Below, one piece after another: positions 7,899 through 15,211 of a stretch of 33,127 bases of DNA (the first letter of the stretch is position 1; every line of letters starts with the position of its first letter). The notes under the pieces were generated by a model. It searched no databases, was not told the origin of the DNA, and saw only the letters and a list, made by a program, of their open reading frames with translations. The stretch covers positions 1 through 33,127 of the forward strand of contig JAUWPI010000008.1 of assembly GCA_030611665.1 (NCBI GenBank), in the 5' to 3' direction. Position numbers and translations under genes: made by a program. This DNA is from Candidatus Heimdallarchaeota archaeon (GTDB lineage Archaea; Asgardarchaeota; Heimdallarchaeia; Heimdallarchaeales; Heimdallarchaeaceae).

Positions 7899-9134
7899 AT
7901 GACTAAAGTCTTGCGTGTGGAGTGCATAGAAGTGGACTATCACCCCAATTTGAGCATGCTGTGTCATCTGGTGAAAAATCTCTACAATCGAACAAATTTT
8001 CTTATAAAAGCTGAGTTGAAAAAAAACAAACTTTTGTTCTATTACGATCTTGACAAAGTGTTAAAGCACGAAGAATGTTACCGTGTCCTTCCTGCTCATG
8101 TTGCTCAACACATGCTCAAACTCCTCTGTGGGAATTGGAAGGGATATTTTAATGCGCTGAAGGAGTGGAAAAAAGATCCTTCATTGTTCTTCGCTATACC
8201 TCAATCTCCTAACTATAAAAGTAAGGATGGGGAAGTGGTAGCCATCTTTTCCAACCAGCAAGTAAGAATCGTTAATGGCTAGTTGGTTCTACCTAAGAAA
8301 GTGGGGTATTGTTACAAAACAAGACTGACAGAGCACGCAGAACTTAGAGAGGTTAGAATAATTCTTCGCAGACCAGGATATACGCTTGAGATAGTCTATA
8401 GAAAAAGTTTACCTAAACTCCGGAAAAAACATATCAGAAAAGGTGGAATAGATTTAGGGATGGATAACCTTGCAGCTTTTGTGGATAACCTCGGAGGTCA
8501 GCCGATTGTTATCAAAGATGCAGGGAAAGGAATAAAAAGTATAACACAGTATTATCTAAAAAAACAGAAAGCGTTACAAATACAGTATAGTCAACAGCAG
8601 AGAAAACAGCTGAAAGGAAAGCAAAGAGTAGTGTATGGGTATGCCTATCACAAACTCAAAGAGAAGTGGAGAAGGAAACTAAAGGATGGGATACACAAGT
8701 TAACCAGTTATTTGATTGACTTGTGTGTTGAACGTGGAATCCATGAAGTAGTGATTGGCTACAATAAGAAATGGAAACAGAATCTTCACTTCTGGAAAAA
8801 AGTTACCCAGATGTTTGTCACTATTCCTTTCCTGCGAATCATCAATCTTTTGAAGTATAAAGGAGCAGAACGAGGCATAAAAGTGGAAACCATTCCTGAA
8901 GAGTTCACCTCTAAAAGCAGTTTCCTCGATAACGAATTCCCCAAAGAACGACAGAAGTACAAGGGAAAAAGAATCAAACGAGGGTTGTTCCGTTCATCCC
9001 AAGGTTACCTCATTAATGCTGCATACAATATTTTAGTTAAAAGCGATTCGAAAGCCTTGCCTAAGCGCAATGTGAACGGGGTAGGAGGATATGTGATGTA
9101 TCCACTCAGAGTGAGTATTGAACATATCAATTAA
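7899..9134 (+). pseudogene. tnpB: tnpB of an IS605-family element, interrupted by TAG and missing RuvC-III Asp
   Basis: Two same-frame ORFs of the track (127 and 283 aa) are one gene split by a single in-frame TAG at 8280-8282. Joined, they give a TnpB of about 411 residues, the usual length. Visible motifs are RuvC-I GGIDLGMDNLA, VVIGYNKKWKQN, TSKSSFLDNE and KGKRIKRGLFRSSQG, typical of the TnpB clade that normally ends in INADVNGAYNI. Here that motif reads LINAAYNIL, as if 12 nt encoding DVNG were lost, which removes the RuvC-III Asp. The stop and the deletion are independent lesions, so a decayed gene is likely. A TATA-like TTTTTATAAG lies about 25 nt upstream of the ATG. No tnpA is present. 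Stop readthrough or pyrrolysine is unlikely given the second lesion. Confidence 0.85.
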
Positions 9135-9258
9135 TATGTCCTATACGATGACCTCTAAGAAACAATCTCAACTTCCTTGTTAAAAGACAACTCGGGACAA
9201 CAACCCATCATATCTTCGCAAATCTGAATACTTTCAAAATATAAATAATCGGTAAAAA

Positions 9259-9564
9259 CTAGAAGATACTTGGTAAAATTTGTATCCAATTCTTTATTTT
9301 CCCTGTTATCTGATTTACTTCTCGCGGGGAAAGGAATGCGGCAAGTTTATTCTTGTATTTCCTATAAAGAGATTTGTATACCTCTTTCATCTCGTCTCCC
9401 AATCTCTCCCCCCTTGGGTTGATTTTTCCAATTTCCAAAGTAATCTCCTCTATCTCTTCAAGGATGTAACCAACATCTATCTTAATCTCTATAAGATTGA
9501 TTAATTCAAATAATGACTGTCTCATGTTGGTAAATTGTGCGTCTTTAGCGTTTTTTTCTAGCAC
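9259..9564 (-). CDS. Small helical protein downstream of Vps23-Vps28 fusion
   Basis: 101 residues with no recognised family, predicted almost entirely helical from its heptad-like Leu/Ile pattern (SLFELINLIEIKIDVGYILEEIEEI, then MKEVYKSLYRKYKNKLAAF). The track starts at GTG 9573, but that GTG lies inside the Shine-Dalgarno GGGTGA, so the GTG at 9564 is the better start. It is the last gene of the minus-strand ubiquitin, E1 and Vps23-Vps28 series, 79 nt after the fusion gene. Its place, size and helicity would suit a third core subunit of ESCRT-I (the role of Vps37 or Mvb12 in eukaryotes). This is inference from position only; I see no sequence motif for it. Confidence 0.7.
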   Translation of the reverse strand: MLEKNAKDAQFTNMRQSLFELINLIEIKIDVGYILEEIEEITLEIGKINPRGERLGDEMKEVYKSLYRKYKNKLAAFLSPREVNQITGKIKNWIQILPSIF

Positions 9565-9643
9565 GAAAATCACCCGGTTATATCTTGATGGACCTTAATG
9601 GAAAAGAATTGTAAGAAGAGAGGATAAGTCCTTCTTCGTTTTA

Positions 9644-11047
9644 TTATAATTCTTTGAGAACTCGTCGAAAATCATTCAGCCATCTCGCTGCTTGGAATTC
9701 AAGTTTTTCACAATCTTCTTCCTTTATTACCTCTTCAGGTTTGTATTTACCAATAATTTTACGCCAATTATTGATATCTCCAATAACCCAATGGTCTTTA
9801 GGAATTGATGGAAATGTTTTGAGAATGTGTAGCATTTCATCCATATCTGCTAACAGTAAATCTGCTCTGGCTACCGAACGAAGTCTTGTTAAGTCGATCA
9901 ACTCAATTGCAGAAGAAACATAATCCGCAGTTTTTGTGGGCATTTTCTTCAATGAGTCAAAGGGTATGGATACTGCATCAGCAGTTTCAACTCCTTCAGC
10001 TACACGGAGATGTCGAATACCTTTAGGATATTTATTATCTAGTTTCTCTTTTTTGATAAAGCTTTCAAGCTGGAACCCAACTTTTTCTAGTTGCATTCGT
10101 GATTTGAAAATACTTCTAATAAGAGAGCGCAATTGCTTTCTATATGCAATTTGATCTATTTCATTATTTTCATAGCTTATAGCAAGATTATCTAGTGTTA
10201 CAATTGAAGCATAAAGGTTAGCTTCTAATTCGAGGTTTCTTTCATCTAGTTTTGACATACTACCACTCTTTTTGACATGATTATGCTGTTTTTCAGCTTT
10301 ATAACCATTTTTAGAGTACCGTTTATACAATTTCAAGAAATCCACGGTTGTCATGTCCCCATCTTCAAATTTTTCTTGAAGTACTTCTAAAGTTTCTTGA
10401 ATTGCATAGCTTTCAGCTTTAAGATTTTCCTCTAAGGAGATCGATATTTCTTTGTCTGATCTATCAACTTTGATACCACCTTCTTTTAGTAAAGAAGTTC
10501 TTTCTTTCTCAATTTTTCTGCCTATGTCATCAATCTTTGATTGATAATCCATAATTGTGTCTTCAATTTCCCGTTTTTCAGTCTCTATAATAGTTTCTTT
10601 TTTAGTTGCAACCATTTCAACTTGAGGAAGCTGTTTGACAGGGATGGTAGCTCTTTGTAATCCTATATATTTCTCCTTTTTCTTTGATCTCTTTGTTTTA
10701 TATGGTTTAGCTGGAACACGGGTAAATAGCTGCTTTGTATCATTGATCACGTCATGAACATGATAACTTCTGTTCCATTCTGCTAGTATTTTAATGTTCA
10801 AGGTTCCATCATCATCAGTATTAGGATGATTCACTTTTGGTGTAATATCAACAAAAGGAGCTATATCGGGGAACCCATCTTGAATGAAAATATTTGCAAA
10901 GATAGGAATTTCAGTTCCTTCAATTGTGCCTACATAACCTTTCCAGTGTTTAAGATTACCTCTTACCGGTTCGAATCCTACTGCATTTTCATATATTAAT
11001 TGCGTTTCATTTGCAAGGATGTAATCATCTGTAGATATTTGTCTCAC
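9644..11047 (-). CDS. ESCRT-I fusion: UEV - coiled coil - steadiness box - Vps28
   Basis: 467 residues. Residues 1-112 form an E2-fold UEV domain: in HPNTDDDGTLNIKIL the catalytic Cys of E2 enzymes is Asn (N84), and LAEW resembles LHEW of TSG101, so it should bind rather than transfer ubiquitin. A basic linker and coiled coil (about 145-190) follow, then a steadiness-box-like hairpin (about 210-255). Residues 270-340 (LYASIVTLDNLAISYENNEI) match the Vps28 N-terminal core, and 375-467 (SVARADLLLADMDEMLHILKTFPSIPKDHW) match its C-terminal four-helix bundle. A whole Vps23-Vps28 pair in one chain thus seems encoded. The GTG start lies within AAGGTGAG and has no Shine-Dalgarno of its own, so the start is uncertain by a few codons. 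It lies 86 nt after the E1 gene on the same strand. Confidence 0.85.
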   Translation of the reverse strand: MRQISTDDYILANETQLIYENAVGFEPVRGNLKHWKGYVGTIEGTEIPIFANIFIQDGFPDIAPFVDITPKVNHPNTDDDGTLNIKILAEWNRSYHVHDVINDTKQLFTRVPAKPYKTKRSKKKEKYIGLQRATIPVKQLPQVEMVATKKETIIETEKREIEDTIMDYQSKIDDIGRKIEKERTSLLKEGGIKVDRSDKEISISLEENLKAESYAIQETLEVLQEKFEDGDMTTVDFLKLYKRYSKNGYKAEKQHNHVKKSGSMSKLDERNLELEANLYASIVTLDNLAISYENNEIDQIAYRKQLRSLIRSIFKSRMQLEKVGFQLESFIKKEKLDNKYPKGIRHLRVAEGVETADAVSIPFDSLKKMPTKTADYVSSAIELIDLTRLRSVARADLLLADMDEMLHILKTFPSIPKDHWVIGDINNWRKIIGKYKPEEVIKEEDCEKLEFQAARWLNDFRRVLKEL

Positions 11048-11133
11048 CTTATTCTAGTTCTCTATATCAAATGATGACAATTAAACTTTAAAAAACATTG
11101 CATTCAATTTGTAGGTTTAAGCAAAAACCCGAC

Positions 11134-12138
11134 TCATTCTGTTATCTGAAGGATAATTATTATCGGTTTTGCAAGATTATTATCTAGAACAAACACCGTT
11201 TCTTTACTTTTAGAGATAGAATCTTTGATTAATACATTGGAATCTAGTAACCTTCCCTTTATCATTAACTCTGGTTTTTTCAATCCATAAGTTAAGGCTA
11301 ACCGAACTTCTAACTCTTTGACAGTTTCATCTGAATGAGCTACAAACTCTATCTGTTCAAGCTTATACAACTCTCCACAGGTAGGACATTCTTCAGATCG
11401 AACCAATTCCAAAATGGTAGTTGCATTATTTAACCCATCATAAAAGAGGTAGTTTTGAAGATGATTACCAACATTTAGAATCAGTTTCAAAGCTTCTTGG
11501 GCCATGATACCTCCAATGATTGACGATAATGTTGCAACAGCTGGAAGAGGAGGTTCCTTCTCTATTTCTCCTCTATCTTTTTTCCTTTCCTCACCAAAAG
11601 GAGTACAGGCTTGAGCTAATTCTTCTTCAGGAACCAAAGGTTGGCACTCAAAACACGCCGTTTCGTAAGGAATGATAACTTGAGCATTTCCTAAAAAAGC
11701 AAACATGCCACCTGTAACTAATGGTTTTTTCACTCTGACAGCCATTGAATTGATCCATCTACGTCCAAGAAATGTATCTAAACAAGAAACTATTACATCT
11801 GCCTCTTCATATACAGATACAGAAACCTTTTCCATCTTCTTATGATAGAATTCAATGTTTACTGTTGGATTTACTTCCTTCAATCTTTTTGCAGCAGTTT
11901 CTGATTTAGAGCTTCCTACATCACTGTCACGATATAATAGTTGTCTGTTGAGATTGGATGTTTCAATTGTGTCAAAATCGATTATGATTAATTTACCAAT
12001 TCCTGATGAAACAAGAATGGTTCCTACATAACTGCCAATTGCGCCAACTCCAATAAGAACTATTGTGCTATCAGAAAGAGTATCTTGATTCCATCCTGGT
12101 ATCAACTGCTGTCTAGAGTAACGATTATCATATGTCAT
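11134..12138 (-). CDS. E1-like ubiquitin-activating enzyme (ThiF/UBA type) with UFD
   Basis: 334 residues from the ATG at 12138; the track's TTG is 5 codons upstream, and GTGAT lies 4 nt before the ATG. It should adenylate and thiolate the ubiquitin encoded next door. In track numbering: nucleotide loop GVGAIG (35-40), acidic DFDTIE (59-64), NLNRQ (67-71), crossover zinc pairs CFEC (167-170) and CPTC (256-259), and candidate thioester Cys C183 in QACTPFGE. The last 75 residues (from EQIEFVAHSDETVKELEVRL) look like a beta-grasp ubiquitin-fold domain as in UBA3, the E2-recruiting part. A UFD and the neighbourhood favour a ubiquitin E1 over MoeB/ThiF. There is no large inserted second catalytic cysteine domain, so it is a compact homodimer-type E1. 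Confidence 0.93.
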   Translation of the reverse strand: MTYDNRYSRQQLIPGWNQDTLSDSTIVLIGVGAIGSYVGTILVSSGIGKLIIIDFDTIETSNLNRQLLYRDSDVGSSKSETAAKRLKEVNPTVNIEFYHKKMEKVSVSVYEEADVIVSCLDTFLGRRWINSMAVRVKKPLVTGGMFAFLGNAQVIIPYETACFECQPLVPEEELAQACTPFGEERKKDRGEIEKEPPLPAVATLSSIIGGIMAQEALKLILNVGNHLQNYLFYDGLNNATTILELVRSEECPTCGELYKLEQIEFVAHSDETVKELEVRLALTYGLKKPELMIKGRLLDSNVLIKDSISKSKETVFVLDNNLAKPIIIILQITE

Positions 12139-12294
12139 CAAATCACAAGCCAACGATATGATACTATTAGTTTCTGATATATGTTTCTTTTTGAACAGCT
12201 AAAAACAGTAGTGAAAACTCAGAAAATTGAGTTTTCAAATAAAAATACAAATGTAAACTGTAAAATCAAAAGAAGAAAGGGATTTAGATATGAA

Positions 12295-12531
12295 TTAATA
12301 ACCGCCTTTAGTTCTGGCAATTAGATAGCATTTGTCTCCATCCATCATACCAGTTTGCTTCAAAATTTCGCTATCATCAAGCTGTTTTCCATGGAAAACG
12401 ATAATCACAGTATTAGCTGGAATCTTTTTCTTTTTAGAGACTTCTCTCTTTAATTGTGCAACTGTTGATTGTGAATCCACATCCAGCTCCAATGACCCTC
12501 CACCTATAGCGGTAACAACGCTGATTCTCAT
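12295..12531 (-). CDS. Ubiquitin with GG-Y C-terminus
   Basis: A 78-residue beta-grasp protein. VFHGKQLDD aligns with IFAGKQLED of ubiquitin, so K49 corresponds to K48. R73 corresponds to R72, the E1-contact residue. V45 and I71 stand for the I44/V70 hydrophobic patch. The K63 position is Asp (D64). The chain ends TKGGY: a diglycine followed by a single Tyr that must be removed before activation. No JAMM/Rpn11-type protease is in the window. AGGTGAAAATAAA precedes the ATG, and a TATA-like AGTATATAATAAA (minus strand, 12604-12618) lies about 75 nt upstream. It is transcribed towards E1, 156 nt away. Ubiquitin rather than Urm1/SAMP is supported by the E1 with a UFD and the UEV gene alongside. 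Confidence 0.93.
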   Translation of the reverse strand: MRISVVTAIGGGSLELDVDSQSTVAQLKREVSKKKKIPANTVIIVFHGKQLDDSEILKQTGMMDGDKCYLIARTKGGY

Positions 12532-12726
12532 TTTATTTTCACCTATACTTTTCTAATTTCATTATTGACTTATTCATTATTAAAGCTTGTCAAATGATTT
12601 GCATTTATTATATACTTTACTCCACACGAATATAACAGTAATTTGTTAGAAATTTCAATAGATAACACATGCTGATATTCTCTATGTATTATGACAGCTT
12701 AACTATGAGATTATGATTCTCAAGAT

Positions 12727-12760
12727 AGGCAGACTGATTAGAGACTAATTATTTCTGCCT
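12727..12760 (+). promoter_or_regulatory. Nested inverted repeat ahead of the 94-aa gene
   Basis: AGGCAG (12727-12732) pairs with CTGCCT (12755-12760), and inside it ATTAG (12737-12741) pairs with CTAAT (12745-12749) around a 3-nt loop. It ends 34 nt before the start codon. It could be a 5'-leader hairpin or a protein-binding site; the function is unknown. Confidence 0.35.
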
Positions 12761-12794
12761 AAAACAAAGCAAAAAGCACGAAAGGGGTGCCCAA

Positions 12795-13079
12795 ATGATT
12801 TATGATGTTGTTAACCAAATCTGTGAGGAAATAGACACAGACATTACTCCATTTTATAATTCAATTGAAATTAAAGGAGATAGAATTCTATTGTTTAGGG
12901 ATAAAATTGTACAAGAAGTAGAAACTAAGAAAACAGTTAGCTATAATGAACTTGTTATTCCTGTTCAACCTAGTATAAATGATTCAAACAAAGATATTGA
13001 TGAAGTGATACAAAGATTAAGAGAGCATTATAAAGAAAAACTAGTCATATTTTACAAGAGTTCCGAAAGGAGAAAATAG
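12795..13079 (+). CDS. Unrecognised 94-aa protein
   Basis: A small soluble protein beginning MIYDVVNQICEEID, with a strand-rich middle (SIEIKGDRILLFRDKIV, VSYNELVIPV) and a C-terminal charged helix followed by KLVIFYK. No family was recognised. The reading frame is supported by a strong Shine-Dalgarno AGGGGTG 6 nt before the ATG. It is divergent from the ubiquitin gene (263-nt shared upstream region) and convergent with the PDCD5-family gene, with 9 nt between stops. Position next to ubiquitin suggests, but does not show, a link to that pathway. Confidence 0.7.
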   Translation: MIYDVVNQICEEIDTDITPFYNSIEIKGDRILLFRDKIVQEVETKKTVSYNELVIPVQPSINDSNKDIDEVIQRLREHYKEKLVIFYKSSERRK

Positions 13080-13088
13080 AAATAGTTT

Positions 13089-13478
13089 TCAATCTACTGT
13101 TCTCTCTTTCTCTCCCTTTCTTTTAATAGTGATTGATGGAGGTATGCCCTCGATTTCTCTTTCAAGTTTCTTTATCCCTAATCTAGTGATTTGTTTGCCT
13201 TCCATATAACCTATTTTTACCATATATAGTAGATTTTTGAAAATAGTTTCAGCGGTCATTTTTTTGTTATGTTTTTCATAGAGACTGAACCAATAATTAT
13301 ATGCTTCTGGAACTAAAAAAAACTTCATCAGAGCTAGTTTATCTTTCTCTTCAACACTAGCTGGAGCTTGCTCAGATTTTTTTAGTTCTTCCATCCTCTG
13401 TTTTCTCAGATTAGCAATTTCAAGAAGCTCTTGAGCCTTTTTTTTCCGGATTTTGTCTAACTCATTGTCCGTAGTCAT
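13089..13478 (-). CDS. PDCD5-family DNA-binding protein
   Basis: 129 residues following the PDCD5/TFAR19 pattern. There is an N-terminal charged helix (DNELDKIRKKKAQELLE), a Gln/Lys-rich stretch, a core starting ALMKFFLVPEAYNYWFSLY (family: LTPEARERLANI), then IFKNLLYMVKIGYMEGKQIT, and a basic tail SITIKRKGEKER. Family members are small basic nucleic-acid-binding proteins conserved from archaea to eukaryotes and, in eukaryotes, bind the TRiC/CCT chaperonin. The PEA motif is retained but the following Arg-rich part is replaced (YNYWFSLY), so this copy is divergent. GGAG 7 nt before the ATG supports the start. Confidence 0.75.
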   Translation of the reverse strand: MTTDNELDKIRKKKAQELLEIANLRKQRMEELKKSEQAPASVEEKDKLALMKFFLVPEAYNYWFSLYEKHNKKMTAETIFKNLLYMVKIGYMEGKQITRLGIKKLEREIEGIPPSITIKRKGEKERTVD

Positions 13479-13640
13479 AAATTTCTCCGCAGATTTAATG
13501 AAAAAAGATAGTTATTAAGTGTATTTTTGCACAACACCTAAATGACTTCAAATTTGGTCAATGATCATTATTCTTAGGAAAAAATGTTTATTGTCAAATA
13601 TTTACCATGAATTGTTCTGGAGATTCTCTCTAGAAAATTG

Positions 13641-14466
13641 CTATATTACTTTGCCAACAAACCAGAGTAGAAATGCAATAACCATAAACAATGATGCACT
13701 CTTAAATATAAGTTTAGAAATTTTCTCAGTTGGTTTAATGAGGTTCACAATTGATAGACCAATCATAATAACCCCAACAAAAATAACTATTACATTGATT
13801 ACAATGTTAATGTCAAGAAGTATACTGATAGCAATAGCTGTGAACGAACTAATGAGTGAGGATATTGTAATAACTATAATTGTCTCCTTTTTGCTTCTCA
13901 CTACAGGCCACATTGGTACTTCTGCATTTTTGTAACCTTCCAATGTTTTTGGTATTAGTGCAAGTGTAAGAATGTGCAAAGGTGGTCTGTAAGCGGCAAG
14001 AGGTTCAGTTATTCTTGGAATACGAGCATATGTCAAAGCGTCATATAGGATGTTAGCTGTTCCTCTATGGTCCGGATGTCGGGTGTTCATTGACCATGTG
14101 ATAATTGCATCGGGTTTGATTTCTGCAATTACTTTAGCCATTTTAAGGGCGCTGTCTCTTGTTGCTCTAACAAGAAGTATCTCCGAACCCTAAAAACATG
14201 GTCTGGCTACCAATAATCTCTCCTACTACTTTCCCTTGTTCCTCCCTAATTTTCTTGACTTCATTAAAAGACATTTTATCGAAGTGGGAAGCCATTTCAC
14301 CACTTGTCGTCCAAACTAAAACAACTTGATCTCCCTTATCAACATGATTTGAAAGTGTGCCAATACATCCAATCTCATCATCTGGATGTGCAAAACATGC
14401 TAGAATGGTTTTTTTCTCATTGGTCATTAATTTATCTAAAGAAATTGTATTTTTAAATTTGTGCAT
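13641..14466 (-). pseudogene. PIG-L/LmbE-type deacetylase with C-terminal membrane helices, frameshifted
   Basis: Two ORFs (99 and 166 aa) belong to one gene of about 275 residues. The first holds the zinc motif AHPDDE (27-31) and runs to FLGFGDT. The second, read one base later, begins LLVRATRDSALKMAK and carries the second zinc motif HPDH. The switch needs one base skipped near 14173-14180; an extra base in the genome or assembly, or true decay, would explain it. The C-terminal third adds three hydrophobic helices (TIIVITISSLISSFTAIAI, VINVIVIFVGVIMIGLSIV, SLFMVIAFLLWFVGKVI), so the enzyme would be membrane-bound, acting on an N-acetyl sugar or glycolipid. A TATA-like TATTATATC lies about 33 nt upstream of the ATG. 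Confidence 0.8.
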
Positions 14467-14521
14467 TTTTAAAACATTAAACTAAAAAACTTTAGATATA
14501 ATAACGACGCAGTCATAAATA

Positions 14522-14530
14522 CTATATATA
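14522..14530 (+). promoter_or_regulatory. TATA box for the 209-aa gene
   Basis: CTATATATA lies 60 nt before the ATG at 14582. A transcript starting about 25 nt downstream would carry a short leader with the GAGG Shine-Dalgarno. A minus-strand TATA-like element for the PIG-L gene lies at 14495-14503, giving back-to-back promoters. Confidence 0.5.
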
Positions 14531-14581
14531 GAGAAATATACCTTAAGTAAAAGAGTAGAATTGAATTTCAGAGGATGTTTA

Positions 14582-15211
14582 ATGTATAGTGATGAGCAAA
14601 GACAAAGAATTGCAAGGATTATAGAATTACCTATCCCAATGGAATTTTTTGATATGCTAGAAGATCTTGTTTCGCACTATGGAAGTCCAGAAAGAGCAAT
14701 TTTAGAAGCAATAAAATCCCATCACAAAGAACAATTTGGTACTTTGGACGATTTCAAACTAACTCAGACACCTCCTCCAGAAAGGGTTTATCGACCGATA
14801 AATCATATGAATTCTCCAGTTACTGGAGGAAAAATAGCTAAAATCATCGAAAATGGAAAGAAATTTGAAGAAAAAACTCAGAGAGATTTGGCTAAGGTGG
14901 ATAAATTGATAGATCATCTTAATGATTTACCAGCTCTTTCTGAATTAAAAGACGAGATTTCTTCAATGAAAACAATGATAAAAAATATCGGAAACACACA
15001 ATATACTACACATCAAAAAAGAGGACCCAGAGCAGATCTATCCGCTCTAGATGTGAGTGTCTCTGATTCACATGATGTTCTTTTCGATGCACCTGATAGA
15101 CCTTTATTAGAATCTGTTTTAGATAGTGTTTTGCTATTTGATGATGAATATGAAGAAGAAGAAAGCGACTCTGTGAAAGAAAAAACAAAGGATAAAAAAG
15201 AGAAAGCTTAA
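14582..15211 (+). CDS. Unrecognised 209-aa protein with acidic C-terminus
   Basis: No family was recognised. The N-terminal 50 residues (MYSDEQRQRIARIIELP, then MEFFDMLEDLVSHYGSPERAILEAI) look like a short helical domain. A Pro-containing linker follows, then a coiled-coil-like stretch (KKFEEKTQRDLAKVDKLIDHLN to KTMIKNI), and a very acidic Asp/Glu/Lys tail. The track starts at TTG 14561; the ATG at 14582 is better because GAGG lies 8 nt before it. It is tail to tail with the GTPase gene, the stops overlapping by 4 nt. The coiled coil and neighbour make a GTPase-related or membrane-trafficking role conceivable but unproven. Confidence 0.75.
   Translation: MYSDEQRQRIARIIELPIPMEFFDMLEDLVSHYGSPERAILEAIKSHHKEQFGTLDDFKLTQTPPPERVYRPINHMNSPVTGGKIAKIIENGKKFEEKTQRDLAKVDKLIDHLNDLPALSELKDEISSMKTMIKNIGNTQYTTHQKRGPRADLSALDVSVSDSHDVLFDAPDRPLLESVLDSVLLFDDEYEEEESDSVKEKTKDKKEKA

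Noticed and set aside
7899-8283. Reading the TAG in the second tnpB as pyrrolysine or readthrough
   Set aside because: The same gene has also lost its RuvC-III aspartate, so decay explains both; no pyl genes are visible.
9644-10000. Treating the UEV domain as an active E2 conjugating enzyme
   Set aside because: The position of the catalytic Cys after HPN is Asn (GTLNIKIL) and no nearby Cys could substitute.
10940-10990. GGTTCGAATCC, a tRNA T-arm-like sequence
   Set aside because: It lies within the Vps23-Vps28 coding sequence (encodes AVGFEPVRG on the minus strand), and no matching acceptor, D or anticodon arms are found around it.
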